A stretch of DNA of 64,000 nt from Marchantia polymorpha subsp. ruderalis. Its lineage: Eukaryota > Streptophyta > Marchantiopsida > Marchantiales > Marchantiaceae. Location of the stretch: the NCBI GenBank assembly GCA_037833965.1, contig AP031352.1, positions 14,612,501 to 14,676,500 on the forward strand, given 5' to 3'. Every line of letters starts with the position of its first letter. Positions within the stretch are counted from its first letter, which is position 1. Below, one piece after another: positions 10,691 to 23,494 of this stretch. Below the pieces are notes generated by a model. It worked only from the letters and a program-made list of their open reading frames with translations, did no database searches and had not been told where the DNA came from. Position numbers and translations under genes: made by a program.

Positions 10691-13255
10691 TTTGGTTTCA
10701 TCACTGTACTGCAGGATCCGGTGATCCCCGTCGTTTGGATGTAGAAGTGGCTCCTCCCCAGTTTAGCAGGAAAGTACGACGTCCGCTACAGGAGTTTGTC
10801 TTGTAGCGGACTGGCCCCGAGGGACCGAGAGATTGCCGATGGTCGCTGCGGTCCGGTGCCAACTGTGGGGCACATTGTCCGGTCAGCGTCACCGAGTCAC
10901 GCATTCGAACTCGGCCAACCAGATCGACGCCAGCCAGCAGAGCAGTGCAGTCCGTCCATCCTATTCCAAGGACTCGGGTCGGACGAGAGGTGCGTCCAAG
11001 TGGGAGTGGGGAATCAGCGACCGCCCTCGGCGCTGCATTCGCCTCCAGTCAGCCCAGATCTCCAGCACCAACTCTACGTACGAATTTGTACGCCGAAGCA
11101 AATGGATGCTTCTAGCTGAGAAGTCTCGGTAGCTCTAAATCTATTCCGAGCTCGACGACCCATCTTATCAGTGGCTCCCGAAAGGCGGTCCAGCGTCGAG
11201 CTCGAGAAAAGTCCTCACAAGTTGGAAGCGCTCTGGGACCTCCCTACTACGTGCCATCGCTGACCCAAGTCGAGCAACTCTGGAGGTAGTTCTAGAGCAG
11301 GTAGCAACATGTCTCCGTTTCGGTCTGGATAATACTCTTTTAATAATTCCCACCATGCGAAACCGACCACGGAATCCCTCGCCCCCCGAAACAATTAAGC
11401 TCGCTTGCCCTTGGCTATGGGGCCAGATCATCCGCCCACAAATACAATCGAACTCAACTTCGTACATAGCTGGATTGGCATGACCTCTGCGACCATCGTG
11501 AAGACCCATATTCGCGCCTGCCAGGGCTTCAGATAGGATCGGGATTTCAGAATTTCGGGCCTTCTTCTCGACCTTGGACGTTCCTGACACGCCGGCAGTG
11601 TTTTCATCCTTCCTTGTGGTGCCCAAGGGCCCTCCTGCCCAATCCACGCTTCGTGGTCGCTAGCCCCCTAAAGGAAGTCTACGACGTTCAACTCCCTCTA
11701 TCTCTCTCTCTCTCCTTCTCGAAGCTCGATGAGCTAGCTATCTTCAGGTTGCATGTGTTGTGAAATGCTTAGTACGTTCATTGTTGGAACATGAACCATC
11801 AATCATCCCTTTGCTACGATCATGTTCTAGAGGCAGATAGATGCAGCCCCTTTTGCCATCGGCACAGCGATACACAGACATATTTATAAATTTTATAAGT
11901 CGGGGAAATGCATTTGCATTTAGCCAGAGCTCTTCCAGTCGCTGAGCGGCTTAGAAACGGTGTCAGAGTAGGGATTTACGGATCGTCGAACCGAACGGAT
12001 CCCGACATGTAGAGCTCGTGTTAACTTGCCCTCTCCCTCGGATCGCTAACCGTAGAGCGTATGGAATCGCTCTAACGGAGATTCGTCAACCGGATGGGCG
12101 GGATAACACGTCGAGCAGGAGTCACGTGAATCGCCCACCCCACGAAGGGAATCGACTGAGGGACGGAAATCTGAATCCGACCGCTCGTCCATCGAATGTT
12201 CTGAACTGCGCAGGCCATTCACGGTGCTCGACGAGGTTCGGAAGAGAACTGCGAGGGAGCCAGAGTGGCCGCAGTAGAGGCGTTCGGGGCGACAACGCGA
12301 CAAGGGCGAGGTGAAATCTCCCGCTTCCTTGGAGCGGAGTAAATGCGACTCTTCCAGAATCCAGTCACTGCCGTGGTCCAGGTCACCGGAACAACCGAGG
12401 CGAGCCTGGCGGGGTGCTCAGATGGGAGCCGATCTCGCAACGGACGCTGGATCGAAAGTCGCTCCCACGTCGACGGTCGACGTGGAATCTGCATTGGTAC
12501 ATCTGGGCACTTTATGCGAGATAGCCGAATCGCCACGTGTGCCCGACAGAATCGCGTCCGCCAGGTGTCCATGATTCCTCCCCGGTTTGCCGGTGGGACT
12601 GTCCAGGCCCCTAGAAGAAAAGCTGCCTCCAGTAATCGGCCATTTTTTACAGCGGCCGAGAGAGGGAGCGGGAGGATTGGCGAGGATTGGCGAGGCGAGT
12701 AGCGTAGAGTGTTGGGGAAGAGATGTAGACGAGAGCAGAGGGGGGACGTCGGAGGGAGGGAGGGCGATGGAGATGAGGAGAAGCATTGCGAGGAAAAGAA
12801 GAAGTAGCGGGAGAACTAGCGGCAATAAAACTACATCGTCGTCCTTGGAGTATGCGTTGTCTCGGGGAGTGAGCTGCTGATGTGATCCAGCAGCCGGTCG
12901 AGGGTCTGAGAGATGTTGTTGCGACGTCGCGGCTGCAAGTGGAGTCCGATTCTGTAAAGCTCTTTTCTGGTGATGGTGGACTGAGGTCCGGGCTGGGATC
13001 GAATGGGGAGGAAATTATAAATCGAGGACCTGCTGCCGCGGTTGGCAATTGAGGCCGGGAAGCTGTACATTGAGTCGAATTCCTCCTCCTCCTCCTCCTC
13101 CCCCCGTCGCTCCATCCATCCCCGGGCTGGCTGCATGCGGCAGGCGGAGGACAGTTTTGCGAGGCTAGCGAGCAGAGATCTGAAGCTGTATAGAGCGGTG
13201 TAGTTCCTTTGTATATCCTTTGAGGCTCTCTTGTAATCTATAAAACCACACCACA
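10690..13255. other. GC-rich upstream region of the AVT1-like gene
   Basis: A GC- and CpG-rich block runs up to the AVT1-like start codon and probably holds its promoter and 5' UTR. It contains a CT-rich tract near 11,693-11,720 and a (TCC)n tract at about 13,081-13,100. A small inverted repeat sits at 12,465-12,485, with arms CCACGTCGA and TCGACGTGG around CGG. Long open frames on both strands (for example 11,168-11,647 -) show no known domain. The transcription start cannot be placed. Confidence 0.4.
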
Positions 13256-16200
13256 ATGCGGATTCCCGGTTCGAATCCATCTCTCCTGTACATTGGGAGC
13301 GATGATGAAGACGACGATAATAATACCGAGGTTAATGAGAATGGAGCGCCGACCGGTCGAGGCCACCGTCATACTAACGCCGGTTCCAGGACTTCCTCCG
13401 TCGGCTCCTTCACCAATCCAACATGGCCTCAAAGCTATCGGTGCTTCCTCTTGCCATCGCTTGCACGATTTCTTCTTTTGCAGTTCGAAATGTTTCTGGA
13501 TCACTCTCTTCTCAATCGCCCGCAGTCTATTACATCTGAGCAGATCCTGTCGCCGCCCGCTCGAAGCGTCAAATGGGCCACGGAAGCTCCATAATGGCTG
13601 TTCGTACTCTCCGACAGCCGTAGCTGGTGACAGGAACCCAGTGTTGCGATTCGAGGCCACGTCGAGTCGGAAATTCGAGATTCTGACCCGACGGCTTCGA
13701 CCGCGCTCTCCTGCATCGAGCTCGCCTCGTCCTCGTCGCTTTCCATTTCCCTGCTCATGCATTTGTGACTGAATCGGCAGCTCACGGTGTCTGAGCGAAT
13801 GGAGCCTCGAGCCTTGAGTGGGATTCATACGGAATCACTCTCGCTGTAGTTCGAGAGTGGTCAGACGTCTGGATTCTGCAAATCCTCTGCGTCGCTGTCA
13901 TAATGCAGAGCAGTGTTCTCGACTGCGCTCCGACCGCTCGGTCACTCTTGTCCCAGGATCTTGTCCCAGAAACCATTCGACGAGCGTCGGAAGTGGTTCT
14001 CTCTGGCTGTATTCGTCCCTCGCACTGGCGACGCAGTGAGGCTTCAATCTGAATCCGGACAGGTCTTCCAGGACTCACGCAGTTTGCGAGCTTCGTGAAA
14101 TTGACCATCTCTGGTTCTGTCAAAGGGCAGAGATCACGGTCGGCTCCCGGTCTTCACGGTTCTGGACTGTCGATCCAACACCGAGGACTGAAGCTCGTCG
14201 CTGTTGCGCTTGTACCTGCTCTAGATTCGGAACTATGGCCTGTGCCGTCGAGGCAGAACACGTATAAACCACGTGCACGGCCGAAATTTACACGTTTCTG
14301 TAAACGCTTGGAAGTTGGAATGGCTTGAATGTGTGAAATGCTCGTTTCTCAGCTGGATCTGTCGCTGTCGATGATGGAGCTGATGAGATGTGGAAATCTT
14401 GACGACGTAGGCAACTAGTTCGGGAGTTCCTTGCTAGCTCTTACATGCACGAGGGATGGAGTTTCATGGATCATGTCGGTGGTGAGAATTTACAGTCTCA
14501 GGAGTGGAGCATGAGGACATTTGCAAAGGAAGAGACGTGGATGCTAAATGGATCGAATGTTGCTGTGTGTTCATCTGCTGCAGGCAATCTATGGACTATC
14601 AAATCGTGTCAGGATCTCCGACCTTTCAAATTTTTAGCCCCATTCCTCGCATCAGCAGTTCATTTTTATCCTCCTCGTTTAAGAAACAAGATAGCGCCTT
14701 TTTTTCGAGCTCGGAGAATCTGCGGATACCCTTCCTGCCCGGTAAGGGCGAAGATGCGGAACAGGGCCTCGGAGGCGCCAAGCCAATCTGCAAAGTGGAC
14801 TCGGACGCCAGCATCACCTACCTGCCCTCCAAATTCGCGGATGCTGAGAGGGAAGAGGAGGGCTCCAGCTTCACGCAGGCTATGCTCAATGGTAAGCACC
14901 CTTCCAATGGTCCTGGCGAAGTTCGTATTTTCTTCTCGCTCTTTGGAGAATGTGGCAGTTTGCCAATTTTCTGAAGAGCACCTGCACGATCAAAATGAAA
15001 TTTCATAGCGAATCAGACTAATGACTCGTCCTCTGTCGCTCTGTGTTCTTAGAAGGACCGTCCAGGTTTTTGATGCGCCTATAGCCCTCGTGAGGGCACC
15101 TCCTTCATGAATGCACCGCGTCCCTCCTCATTGCTGTTCCGTCTTCTGTCATCGGACGCCGAAATGTCCTTTCGAGCTCCACAGAGCGTGGAGGACTTGG
15201 ACTAAAATCTGCTCCTGCTTGCATGTAGTGCAGGTTTGAACGTGCTGGCTGGAGTTGGTGTTCTTTCTACACCGTATGCTCTCAAGGAAGGAGGCTTTTT
15301 AGGAATTATTCTTTTGTTTGCTCTTGCAGCTATTTGCTGCTACACAGGTATTTTACTCCGTCGTTGCCTCGACAGCCAACCAGGCATGCAGTCGTATCCG
15401 GACATCGGGCAGGCTGCCTTCGGCACTACCGGACGCTTTATTATCTCTGTGAGTATGCTCCACTCCACGCCGCCACGAATGCCACGAATGCCTCGTTGCC
15501 TGTGCACAACACTCTGGATTGTGCTTGAATTCCTCCATCATTGCCTTCGAGTTTATGATAATGTAAAATATTCCAGGACTGTGCGGGGTCACTGAACTAC
15601 TGTTTCATTGTCCGCTAGTTCTGCGCTAGTAGAACCTGTCTTGGCACATTCCCGCTGACCAAGGAACTTCGGAAGATCTCTGTCTGCATTTGCGGAAGAT
15701 GAAGCTGTTCATAGAGTAGTCAATCATAAATGTTTCTCGGGAAGTCATCCGTCCGAAAGATTATTCACATTTCTAGTTTTTGTTATCCTCCCAGCCTTGA
15801 AGAGTCCAATGCCCCCTAGTTTCACTGCAGCAGGGCAACCCTGCTGATGTCACTTTGGTGGAGACTGAATGTCCTTCCGACTTGGAAAAGAATAATGCCA
15901 ATGCCGCAAACTCGACTGAAATTGCAACGAAAAGTAGATTCTGCGGCCTGACGTCTGTTCCGTGCCTTCATGTCGATCCTAATACTACGTTTCGTTGGTT
16001 GCTTGGGTGCAGATAATCCTTTATATTGAGCTCTATGTAAGTGATGATTTCGAGCTTCTCCTGTTGTTGCAAGTTAACTCCTGATTCTGTACTGTTTGCT
16101 ACTACTGAATGTGAACCTTTAGTATGATGGAATAGTCAAGAGTCTGCACCGTAAACAGATTTTCAAGCTCTGGTTGGAAGTCTTTTATTCGGGTCGAATT

Positions 16201-18854
16201 GATATCTGCTGTTTCAGGCATGTTGCGTGGAGTTTATCATCTTAGAAGGAGACAATTTGTCAGCTTTGTTTCCTGGTGCTCGACTCGACATGGGAGGACT
16301 TCACCTGGATTCTCAGCATGTCTTCTGTATTGTATCGGCCCTAGTGATCATGCCCACTGTGTGGCTTCGAGATTTGAGCGTGCTCTCATACGTCTCAGGT
16401 TCCTATCTCTTACTTATTCCATCGAGCATTCTTCAAGCGCTAGACTTTCCTGGATATGCTTTTGAGTTGAGACTAGATCCACCTGACCATGACATGTGTA
16501 GGATCCAAGTGTCCCATTAATTCCATCAGGCTGCATAAATGCTGACATTCGATCGTTCATTCTGCGCAGCTGGAGGGGTGGTTGCGACCCTTGTAGTGGT
16601 GTTCTCGGTCTTCTGGGTAGGAGCTTTTGACGGTGTAGGCTTCCACCGAGGCACGGGACCTCTTCTCAATATTGCACAGCTTCCTGTCTCCATTGGTCTT
16701 TACGGGTTTTGTTATTCTGGCCATGCTGTTTTCCCCAACGTTTACACATCCATGAAAAGACCTCAAGATTTCAATCTCGTTCTTCAAGTCAGGTACGCGA
16801 CTAGTGGAGTTTTATTCACCTATTGTCACATCAGCTCATAGTATAAGGAGGGAGGCAGGAACCTGATACCGTATAGGTTACGAGAGAAAACAAATGAACA
16901 AGTTGTATTTACCTGATCATTTTCGACATTCGCGTTTCAGGCTTTTACCCTTGCGTAATGAGTAATCCTCTTTGGACCAATTTACTGACTCTGTATCTGG
17001 GGTGCAGTTTCTTCATAGTATCGTTAATTTACGGAGGAATGGCAGTTATGGGGATTTCAATGTTCGGACAAGACACCTTATCTTCAATTACTTTGAACCT
17101 GCCGAAAGAGTTCCTGGCTTCAAAGATTGCTGTGTGGACAACTGTAAGAAGCAGTACCTCTCAGTTCTGAACTTTGGGCTTCATCCCGGTCAATTTTGTG
17201 TTCCTCTGGAATCTGCAGTTGTACTGAAATTCCAAGTGACTATCAGAACTAATGTAAAGAAGGTGTGTGGCGTGTGGTTTTGTTTACAGGTCATCAATCC
17301 CATTACCAAATATCCACTCTTTTGATCAAATTTCTGTTCTGCACACTTTCCTTTACCTTATTTAATGTCGCCCAGTTGAATAGAAAGGACTTCAAAGTTA
17401 AATTACGTTCTCTTACGCTTTAGTAATATAGTCAATGAGTGTTTTAATCCATACGCGTAGCAGTTGTGAAATGGCTTTTCTCAGCTTTCAATACTTATCT
17501 CCTTAACTCTATGAGGTGGCACATTCGCGTTGACTATGACTCCAGTCGCACTGTGCTTGGAGGAACTTCTTCCTTATGAGAAAGCAATGAAGTATTCGAC
17601 GTTTCTCAGAACCGGACTTGTCATGTCAACTGTTGCCGTAGCAGTGCTCGTGCCGTATTTTGGTAGGTTCTTTCGCACTGACTACCGCACTGGGTGTATT
17701 CTGAAAGATTGATCTTCCATCATTGTTTCGAGTACTACTTGTTCAAGACCGGGAAATTTTTTGAAATTCTCAATAAGCTTTCGAAGTCATCCAGTTTCCC
17801 TGCATTGCATTGGCATGCTTGGCAGCAACCAGACGAGAGTCATGTTTTACACCAGTGCCTGCTATGATGGGTTGCCATCCTCAGACTCGGACACAGAATT
17901 TGGCCATTTTCCAGCTACAGTTTTATCAAGCAAGCTAGAATCCCTTCTATTTCAGTTGCTTAGAGTTTTGTCAAATCTAAAAACATCATAGCTTTTATAG
18001 ATATTTCTTCACCTTTCTTGGAAGCAACGAGTCCAGAATCACGTCACTCACCAAATGCTGCCCCAAGGTCTGTCAACCTCGATGTTGTTGCAAAGTACCT
18101 GAATACTTTCACACACATTTGCTACTAAACGAGCTAGACTTGTTTGCCGTCAAACGCTTTTTATCGAGAAGATTAGATGCTAACTTCAACTTTGCGACTT
18201 TGGGCAGGGCTCGTCATGGCATTCATCGGTGCTTTCCTGAGTATGACAGTGGTAAGTTTTTACTCTAAAAGGATTCAAGACGTCTAATTTTTGTGCCTCC
18301 ATAAAACAAGACTTTAGGAGAATGCTTCTGTTTACACTTCCTTTCGTATACTTTGAAGCGAAGTCAATGGTTGCAGTTGAACATTATATGCAGTGTCAAA
18401 CTTCTGACTCGACGAATTATGATCTGCAGTCCCTTATTTTACCATGTCTGTGTTACCTGAGTATTGTGGGCGACAAGACGACGATCATGCAGGTGAATGC
18501 TCTTGCACGTAGGGCTTATGATACATACAATGCTGCAGTAGTAACAGTGGTTACATTTAGGAGAAAGTATCAAATCATGGAAACCGCTCTACATGCTTTG
18601 TATAGGAAACCCCTCAGTAATCAGAGATCCTCCCGGTAATGGGGAATCTCAAGATTTTATTTAACTTGAAGGTGGATGTCTAACACTAACTTTGAAGCCA
18701 AATTTCAGCCGTCTGTGAGGGCAGTGTTTCTAATATTGCCTTGTGCTTGCAGCGTATCGTGTGTGTATTCATCATTGTGGTGGGCGTAGTATGTGTCATA
18801 GCTGGCACATACTCATCAGTTGCTGGAATTATACAGAGCGTTTTTGATACTTAG
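13256..18854 (+). CDS. AVT1: AVT1-type vacuolar amino acid transporter
   Basis: Twelve coding exons, all phases consistent, 546 aa: 13256-13440, 14584-14891, 15234-15448, 16013-16036, 16218-16398, 16570-16792, 17008-17143, 17290-17309, 17523-17662, 18208-18251, 18430-18492, 18753-18854. The start is the ATG of an acidic N-terminus (SDDEDDD, residues 15-21). A WPQSYRQSMD segment spans exons 1-2 (about 57-66), as in plant AVT1 proteins. The Aa_trans transporter domain runs from about residue 158 to the end. It contains [19 protein letters not shown], the [13 protein letters not shown] segment, [15 protein letters not shown] and [10 protein letters not shown]. Family members move neutral amino acids across the tonoplast with proton coupling; that role is by homology. 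About eleven membrane spans are expected. Length fits the family (about 550 aa). Eleven introns: ten are GT-AG, and the intron after exon 8 is AT-AC (listed separately). Exons 4 and 8 are micro-exons. No frameshift was found. Confidence 0.95.
16013..16036 (+). other. AVT1: 24-nt micro-exon of the AVT1-like gene
   Basis: The exon is bounded by GTGCAG upstream and GTAAGTG downstream and encodes IILYIELY in frame. The next exon continues with [14 protein letters not shown], which recreates the conserved family segment at that point. Skipping would remove eight residues of a membrane span without shifting frame. Confidence 0.9.
17290..17309 (+). other. AVT1: 20-nt micro-exon preceding the AT-AC intron
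   Basis: It starts after TTTACAG and encodes VINPITK, the lysine codon being split two bases to one with the next exon. Joined to 17523 onward it gives [21 protein letters not shown], matching the NPxTKYALTM block of AVT1 proteins. Skipping would shift the frame. Confidence 0.88.
17310..17522 (+). other. AVT1: U12-type AT-AC intron (213 bp)
   Basis: The intron begins ATATCCACTC and ends GGTGGCAC. The U12 5' splice-site consensus is ATATCCTT, so the first six bases match. A perfect U12 branch-point core TCCTTAAC lies at 17500-17507, placing the branch adenosine about 16 nt before the AC end, within the short range typical of U12 introns. No GT donor occurs before the in-frame stop just downstream (17,323-17,325). 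The nearest AG (17,513-17,514) would, if spliced from exon 7, lead to an early stop. Only the AT-AC pair restores the conserved protein. Confidence 0.88.
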
Positions 18855-19076
18855 AGACACAGAATCCTGGAGCGTGGAATCTTGGAAGCCGGGGCTTCCT
18901 GCAGCCTTAGAACCTTTCAGAGTTGTTGGTCACAGAGAGACGAAGAATCCTGAAGTGTGCAAACTTGCAAGCCGAGGTTTCTTGCAGCCTTAGAGTCGTT
19001 CAGGGTTTTTAGATGCTGACAGACACAGAATCTTGGAGTATGGAAACTGGAAAGAAGCGCTTTCTTGCAGCCTTAG
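18855..19076 (+). repeat. Three tandem diverged repeats of about 80-85 bp directly after the AVT1 stop
   Basis: Units start at about 18855, 18936 and 19021. Each begins with a form of AGACACAGAATCCTGGAG and ends with a form of TTTCTTGCAGCCTTAG. The array begins at the stop codon, so it probably lies in the 3' UTR. The third unit is shorter. Confidence 0.85.
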
Positions 19077-20230
19077 CTATGGACTTAATCTCCAGCGAAG
19101 ACAAATGGCGCAAGGAAAAAGTAATTGCTACCCATGAAATTGCAGGAGCTGGAGCCCGGAAATTAGCTTAGGCGTAGACATTAGATCTATAGGGCATAGA
19201 TGTGGGTAGAACCTGCAAATTCTTTTTGTATATTAGTTTATACTTTTTACATCAATTCGATTGTAATCCTTCCATTAAGTGACAACTTTATAAAAGATTC
19301 GAAGTCTTCTTCTTTTGGGACTTCAACTGAAACGTGAGGCACACTGAGTATCCCTTTTGTCATCTTCTGTTCTTACACGTTGGCCACTGCACCTAGCCTG
19401 CGCAATTCCACCGACGTAGCTCTTGCACCAGGGACTCATTTCTATCGGCTCCATTCCTGAGCTTTTTCAAGGTAGGAAGCCAAAGCTAGCTATCAGAGGA
19501 CTACACGATGATTCACAACCAACTTTCCAACTTTTATAATCCACTTTGTGCTCCCGGCGCACAGAGCCCACTGCTTTCAAAACGTTTTAGATTATATCAT
19601 GATCACCTAAATACAAACAACTTCAATCATTCACAAGATAAACTTCATGTCTCATATTCTTACATCATAAAAATATCCAAGTATTTGGCACTAGTTGGCT
19701 TCAACTTGTTTTAACCATTGATTTGAGAAGATTTCAAAAATCATCTCGTAATCTTATGTAAGAATCATATTAGTCAATATAATCATCTCAAGTCTCATCA
19801 TCCATGTCAAAATCAGATCATGTAATAAATTCATCAATATACTTACAAGATGCTTTCGCAATCTTAATTCTTAAACAAAATTTCTTTTTAATCAATTTTG
19901 TATTTCCAGATGCTAAAAGCTAAAGAATGTTAAAAAACGTTGTTACCATAAAACATATTTCAACAATAATAAACTGAAATTTCTGTACATTATTTAAAAA
20001 AACTTGAAAAGTTGAATAATTCATGATACGCTTGATACATATTTTGAATAAACTGCAAGTTCATCTTATCATGGATCATCTTTCAACATAAATCACTATC
20101 TAAAAGTGTAAAAACAAATTCATTGTACTCCTTATTATATATCTTCACATTAAATTATGGGATGTGAAAATATTTGCATTTTTTCATATTCTCGTAATAC
20201 AATCACTTTAAAAAAACATTGATCTATTGT

Positions 20231-20470
20231 CACAAACGTGACATACAGTAGTGATGACGGTGTAGAGACGGTTTCAATTTTTTTCAATTTTGCACGATGC
20301 TAACTTTCCAACTTAATGGGTGTTGACAACTTTTTTCAACTTCAAAGTTGGTGTCAATTTTCCAAATTTAGAGTTTTTATAAGCAGTAGAATATTGAAAC
20401 ATTGTTCTTTAGTCTCGTTGACCTACTCTTTCAATATCAATACTACTTCTAGTTGTTTCATCTTGAATTG
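20231..20470 (+). repeat. Diverged repeat, copy A
   Basis: About 240 bp resembling 23,495-23,760 in the same orientation. Landmarks in order: GTGACATA then GTGACGGTGT-like sequence, CGATGC/AACTTT blocks, a CCAATTTAGAATTT-like segment, then a TTC-AATATCAATA-TACTT block. The copies are about 3.27 kb apart. Confidence 0.65.
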
Positions 20471-21654
20471 TTTTTACATCTTGTTTTAGAGTGTTGTTTC
20501 AAATTTTGTGTGAGTTGAACTCCGCACCAGTATGATGAAAGTCTACTATCAATTTTGTAACTATAATTTTAAGCTTTTCACATTCGGTGATTGTTCCAAA
20601 ATGAGAAGACTCAAAAAAATTGCCACTTCATTTTTGAACCTCCAAGCGTATCAAATTCAAGATGAGGAAATCTTCCAACATGCAGATGCAAAACGTGATA
20701 GTGATGCTCAAACAGCTATAACAAGAGAATGTCAACCTACAAAATGCCATAAAACAACTTCAAGTTGCTCGCACTCAAATTTATATTCCATCTCCTGCAA
20801 CAAATCTAGTTTCACAATCGTCATAACATCTTTGAGTAAATTTGTCATAAAAGTTTGACATAGTATAAAACTTCAAAATTTTTTCAATCACGTTCGACTT
20901 ATTTTTCGTTTTCAATCACAAAGATACTAAACAAAAAAAACAAGTTAGATTTATTGATTATTATCATTATCAAAGAATGATTCTCCACATCTTGCATACC
21001 TTGATTAATTATATTAAGATCTTGCAAACCTTGATTAATTAGATTAAGAATTCAGCATGATGTTTGGAAAAGGAGATCAAGTCTTCATAGCAAAAACAAA
21101 ACTTCAAATATTACAACAACTATCTCCTTTACCTTCAACATACATTGCAAAATTTCAACAACATGCATGTGATCTCCATTGAAACAATACAGCTCCTTAT
21201 CACTATGTTTTGATAAGTGAGTTTGTGATAATATCAAAAGCTTGTCGTTGAACTTGCACAAACCAACAACTCTATAAGAATCCATGACTCAAACAATTGA
21301 TTGCAACAACATGTTCTTTGAACAACAATAAAAAAAAAATTGCTCTTTGAATCATATCAAGCAAATTAAATTGCTCTGGCTTGCCAAACTTTTTCAAGCA
21401 CTTTTACTTTATGGTTCATACAAATCAACACATTTACAAGGAGAAATTAAACGAAGAAGGAAAAACAATGACGTAGCACAAAGCACGTGTGTTTAGATTA
21501 TGTAGTCAAAAATCACAACTTAAACAATTGTCTTGTGAACATCGAGACGCACAAATTTTGATACACCTCAAGCATTGATAAAAATTGATAAAAATCTTGT
21601 AAATGTGTTAGTAGAGACTATTAATGTAGTTACTTGATTTCAAGTCCAAATTTT

Positions 21655-22010
21655 CAAAGCTCTAATTTAGACATGATAGATTTGAACTTTTGAATAAGTC
21701 TACTTTCATTTTACTGTTTTCAAATTGTATGAAACATCTCAAGATGATGTTAATCCAATATTGTTGTTTCGAGATGAGTTTTTATAGAATCATATTACAA
21801 TTTGATGCTTTGGACTTGACATTGAATAACAATGCTAGCATTTTTAATCCTGTAAAGTTTCCACATAAGTATTTTCACGTCTCTAATTTAAATCTAATAG
21901 ATTTGAAATTCTTGAAAAGATCTACTTTCATTTCATTTAATTCCAAATCGCCTTGAGATGATATCAATCCAATATTGCAGTTTCAAAATGAGTTTTTAGA
22001 ATACTCGAGA
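21655..22010 (+). repeat. Two tandem diverged units, period about 216 bp
   Basis: Units at about 21,655-21,790 and 21,871-22,010 share a CTAATTTA...ATAGATTTGAA block, TCTACTTTCATTT, CTTGAGATGAT-like sequence and CAATATTG..GTTTC..AATGAGTTTTTA. No coding capacity is conserved. Confidence 0.7.
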
Positions 22011-23494
22011 TTACTTTATATTCCTGAAAATTCATGCCGACTCCAAATTTTACAATCTTGAGATTGACACAATTATTAAACAAGATCATGGAACTAATAT
22101 TAAGACATTTTTGTTGACCACAAGTATAAATTATTATGACGGACAATTTCACAACATGTGACTTCCACTCCAGATCCAAGATACCTCATCATCGTCTATA
22201 CGTCTTACTTCAACCGTTGCCGATTGTGTAAACTCCATATACATTCATATCCATGAAATTCATTGTGCAATTTTCCATTGTGTCCAAATTGTACCCATTT
22301 GAACCCATTGTGTCCAAATCTATTGAATCAACTTTTGTTATAGGTTAACGTTTGACAAATATGACATATTTTGTGTCTTACAACAAGATTATCAGAGTTA
22401 AAGAATCAATACAATTTTTCTTGAAGCATATACAAATATCATGGATTTTTTGGCTACATCATTTTTGATTGTGATAGACAAATTACATCCAAGTTCTTGC
22501 AATCTCTATTCAAGACTTTACATTGTACTATCATCTTCAAACGGAAGGGTAAACTAAACAAGTGAATCAAAAATGTATAGACTAAACAAGTGAATCAAGT
22601 ATTGTAGCAGTAATTAAAGTGTTTCATCAATTACTATCAAGACAATTAATCTTTACTTCTAGTTGCAAAATTTGACTACAATAGTATATTTCAAGAGTTC
22701 ATTGATCAAACTCTCTTCTTTGCAAATTATGAATATCATTTACAATTTGACTCTTTGAATGTGAATTTAGCAAAAAATTCCAGTTGCGCAAGATCCTTTC
22801 ATCATAGATTTGAAGATATATTTGAATACATGAATGCAATGCTTGTAGAAACTCAACAGCGTCATAAAAAAAAATCAGACAAATCTTGAAAGAAAATTCA
22901 AACATCTCAGTTGAAAATAAAGTCTTGTTTTTGTGTCACAATTTGGAGAATTGTAGATAGAGCGACAAATTTGACTGTTATCATCTTGTAAGTTTTTTTG
23001 AATAAAGAAGTCAATTAGATAGCATACACATTGGATCTGCTATCATTTATGAAATATCATTTAGTGTTTCATACTTCATTGCTTGAGTCGTACAAGAATT
23101 GATTATTTTGGGTCAGTTGTCAGCACTTCCGTCGCCAATTAATATTAACGAAGAAGATTATTTCAAGTTTCTAAAATCATAGACTTTCTCATCAAGGGAA
23201 TGAGATTAGAATATCTTGTACATTGGCAGTGCTATAAAGTAAGAAGGCGAACTTGGGAATTTGTTGCTTATCTTGCTTATGCTCCCAAAATGATAAAAAA
23301 ATTCATCGTCACAACTGACAAATTTGAGTGACAAACATATTTGGATCCAACAAGTCTAGACCAACACCAGCAGTGAATCAGGCAGTAACCTTGTCATTAT
23401 CACATGGATTTCTTATAATAGATTTTTAGTTTCTATTTTTGATAACATAGATAAAACAATTTATGAAACTCATTGATTGAAAAGTGTATGATTT

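Noticed and set aside
11168-11647. A 159-codon open frame on the minus strand.
   Set aside because: No recognisable domain, start context or splice structure. Chance openness in GC-rich DNA is likelier.
13265-13278. GGTTCGAATCC matches the tRNA internal B box.
   Set aside because: It lies in exon 1 of the AVT1-like gene, encodes part of the N-terminus, and has no cloverleaf around it.
13238-13828. A 196-codon open frame on the minus strand.
   Set aside because: It is antisense to AVT1 exon 1 and intron 1 in GC-rich DNA, with no domain. The plus-strand exon has clear homology.
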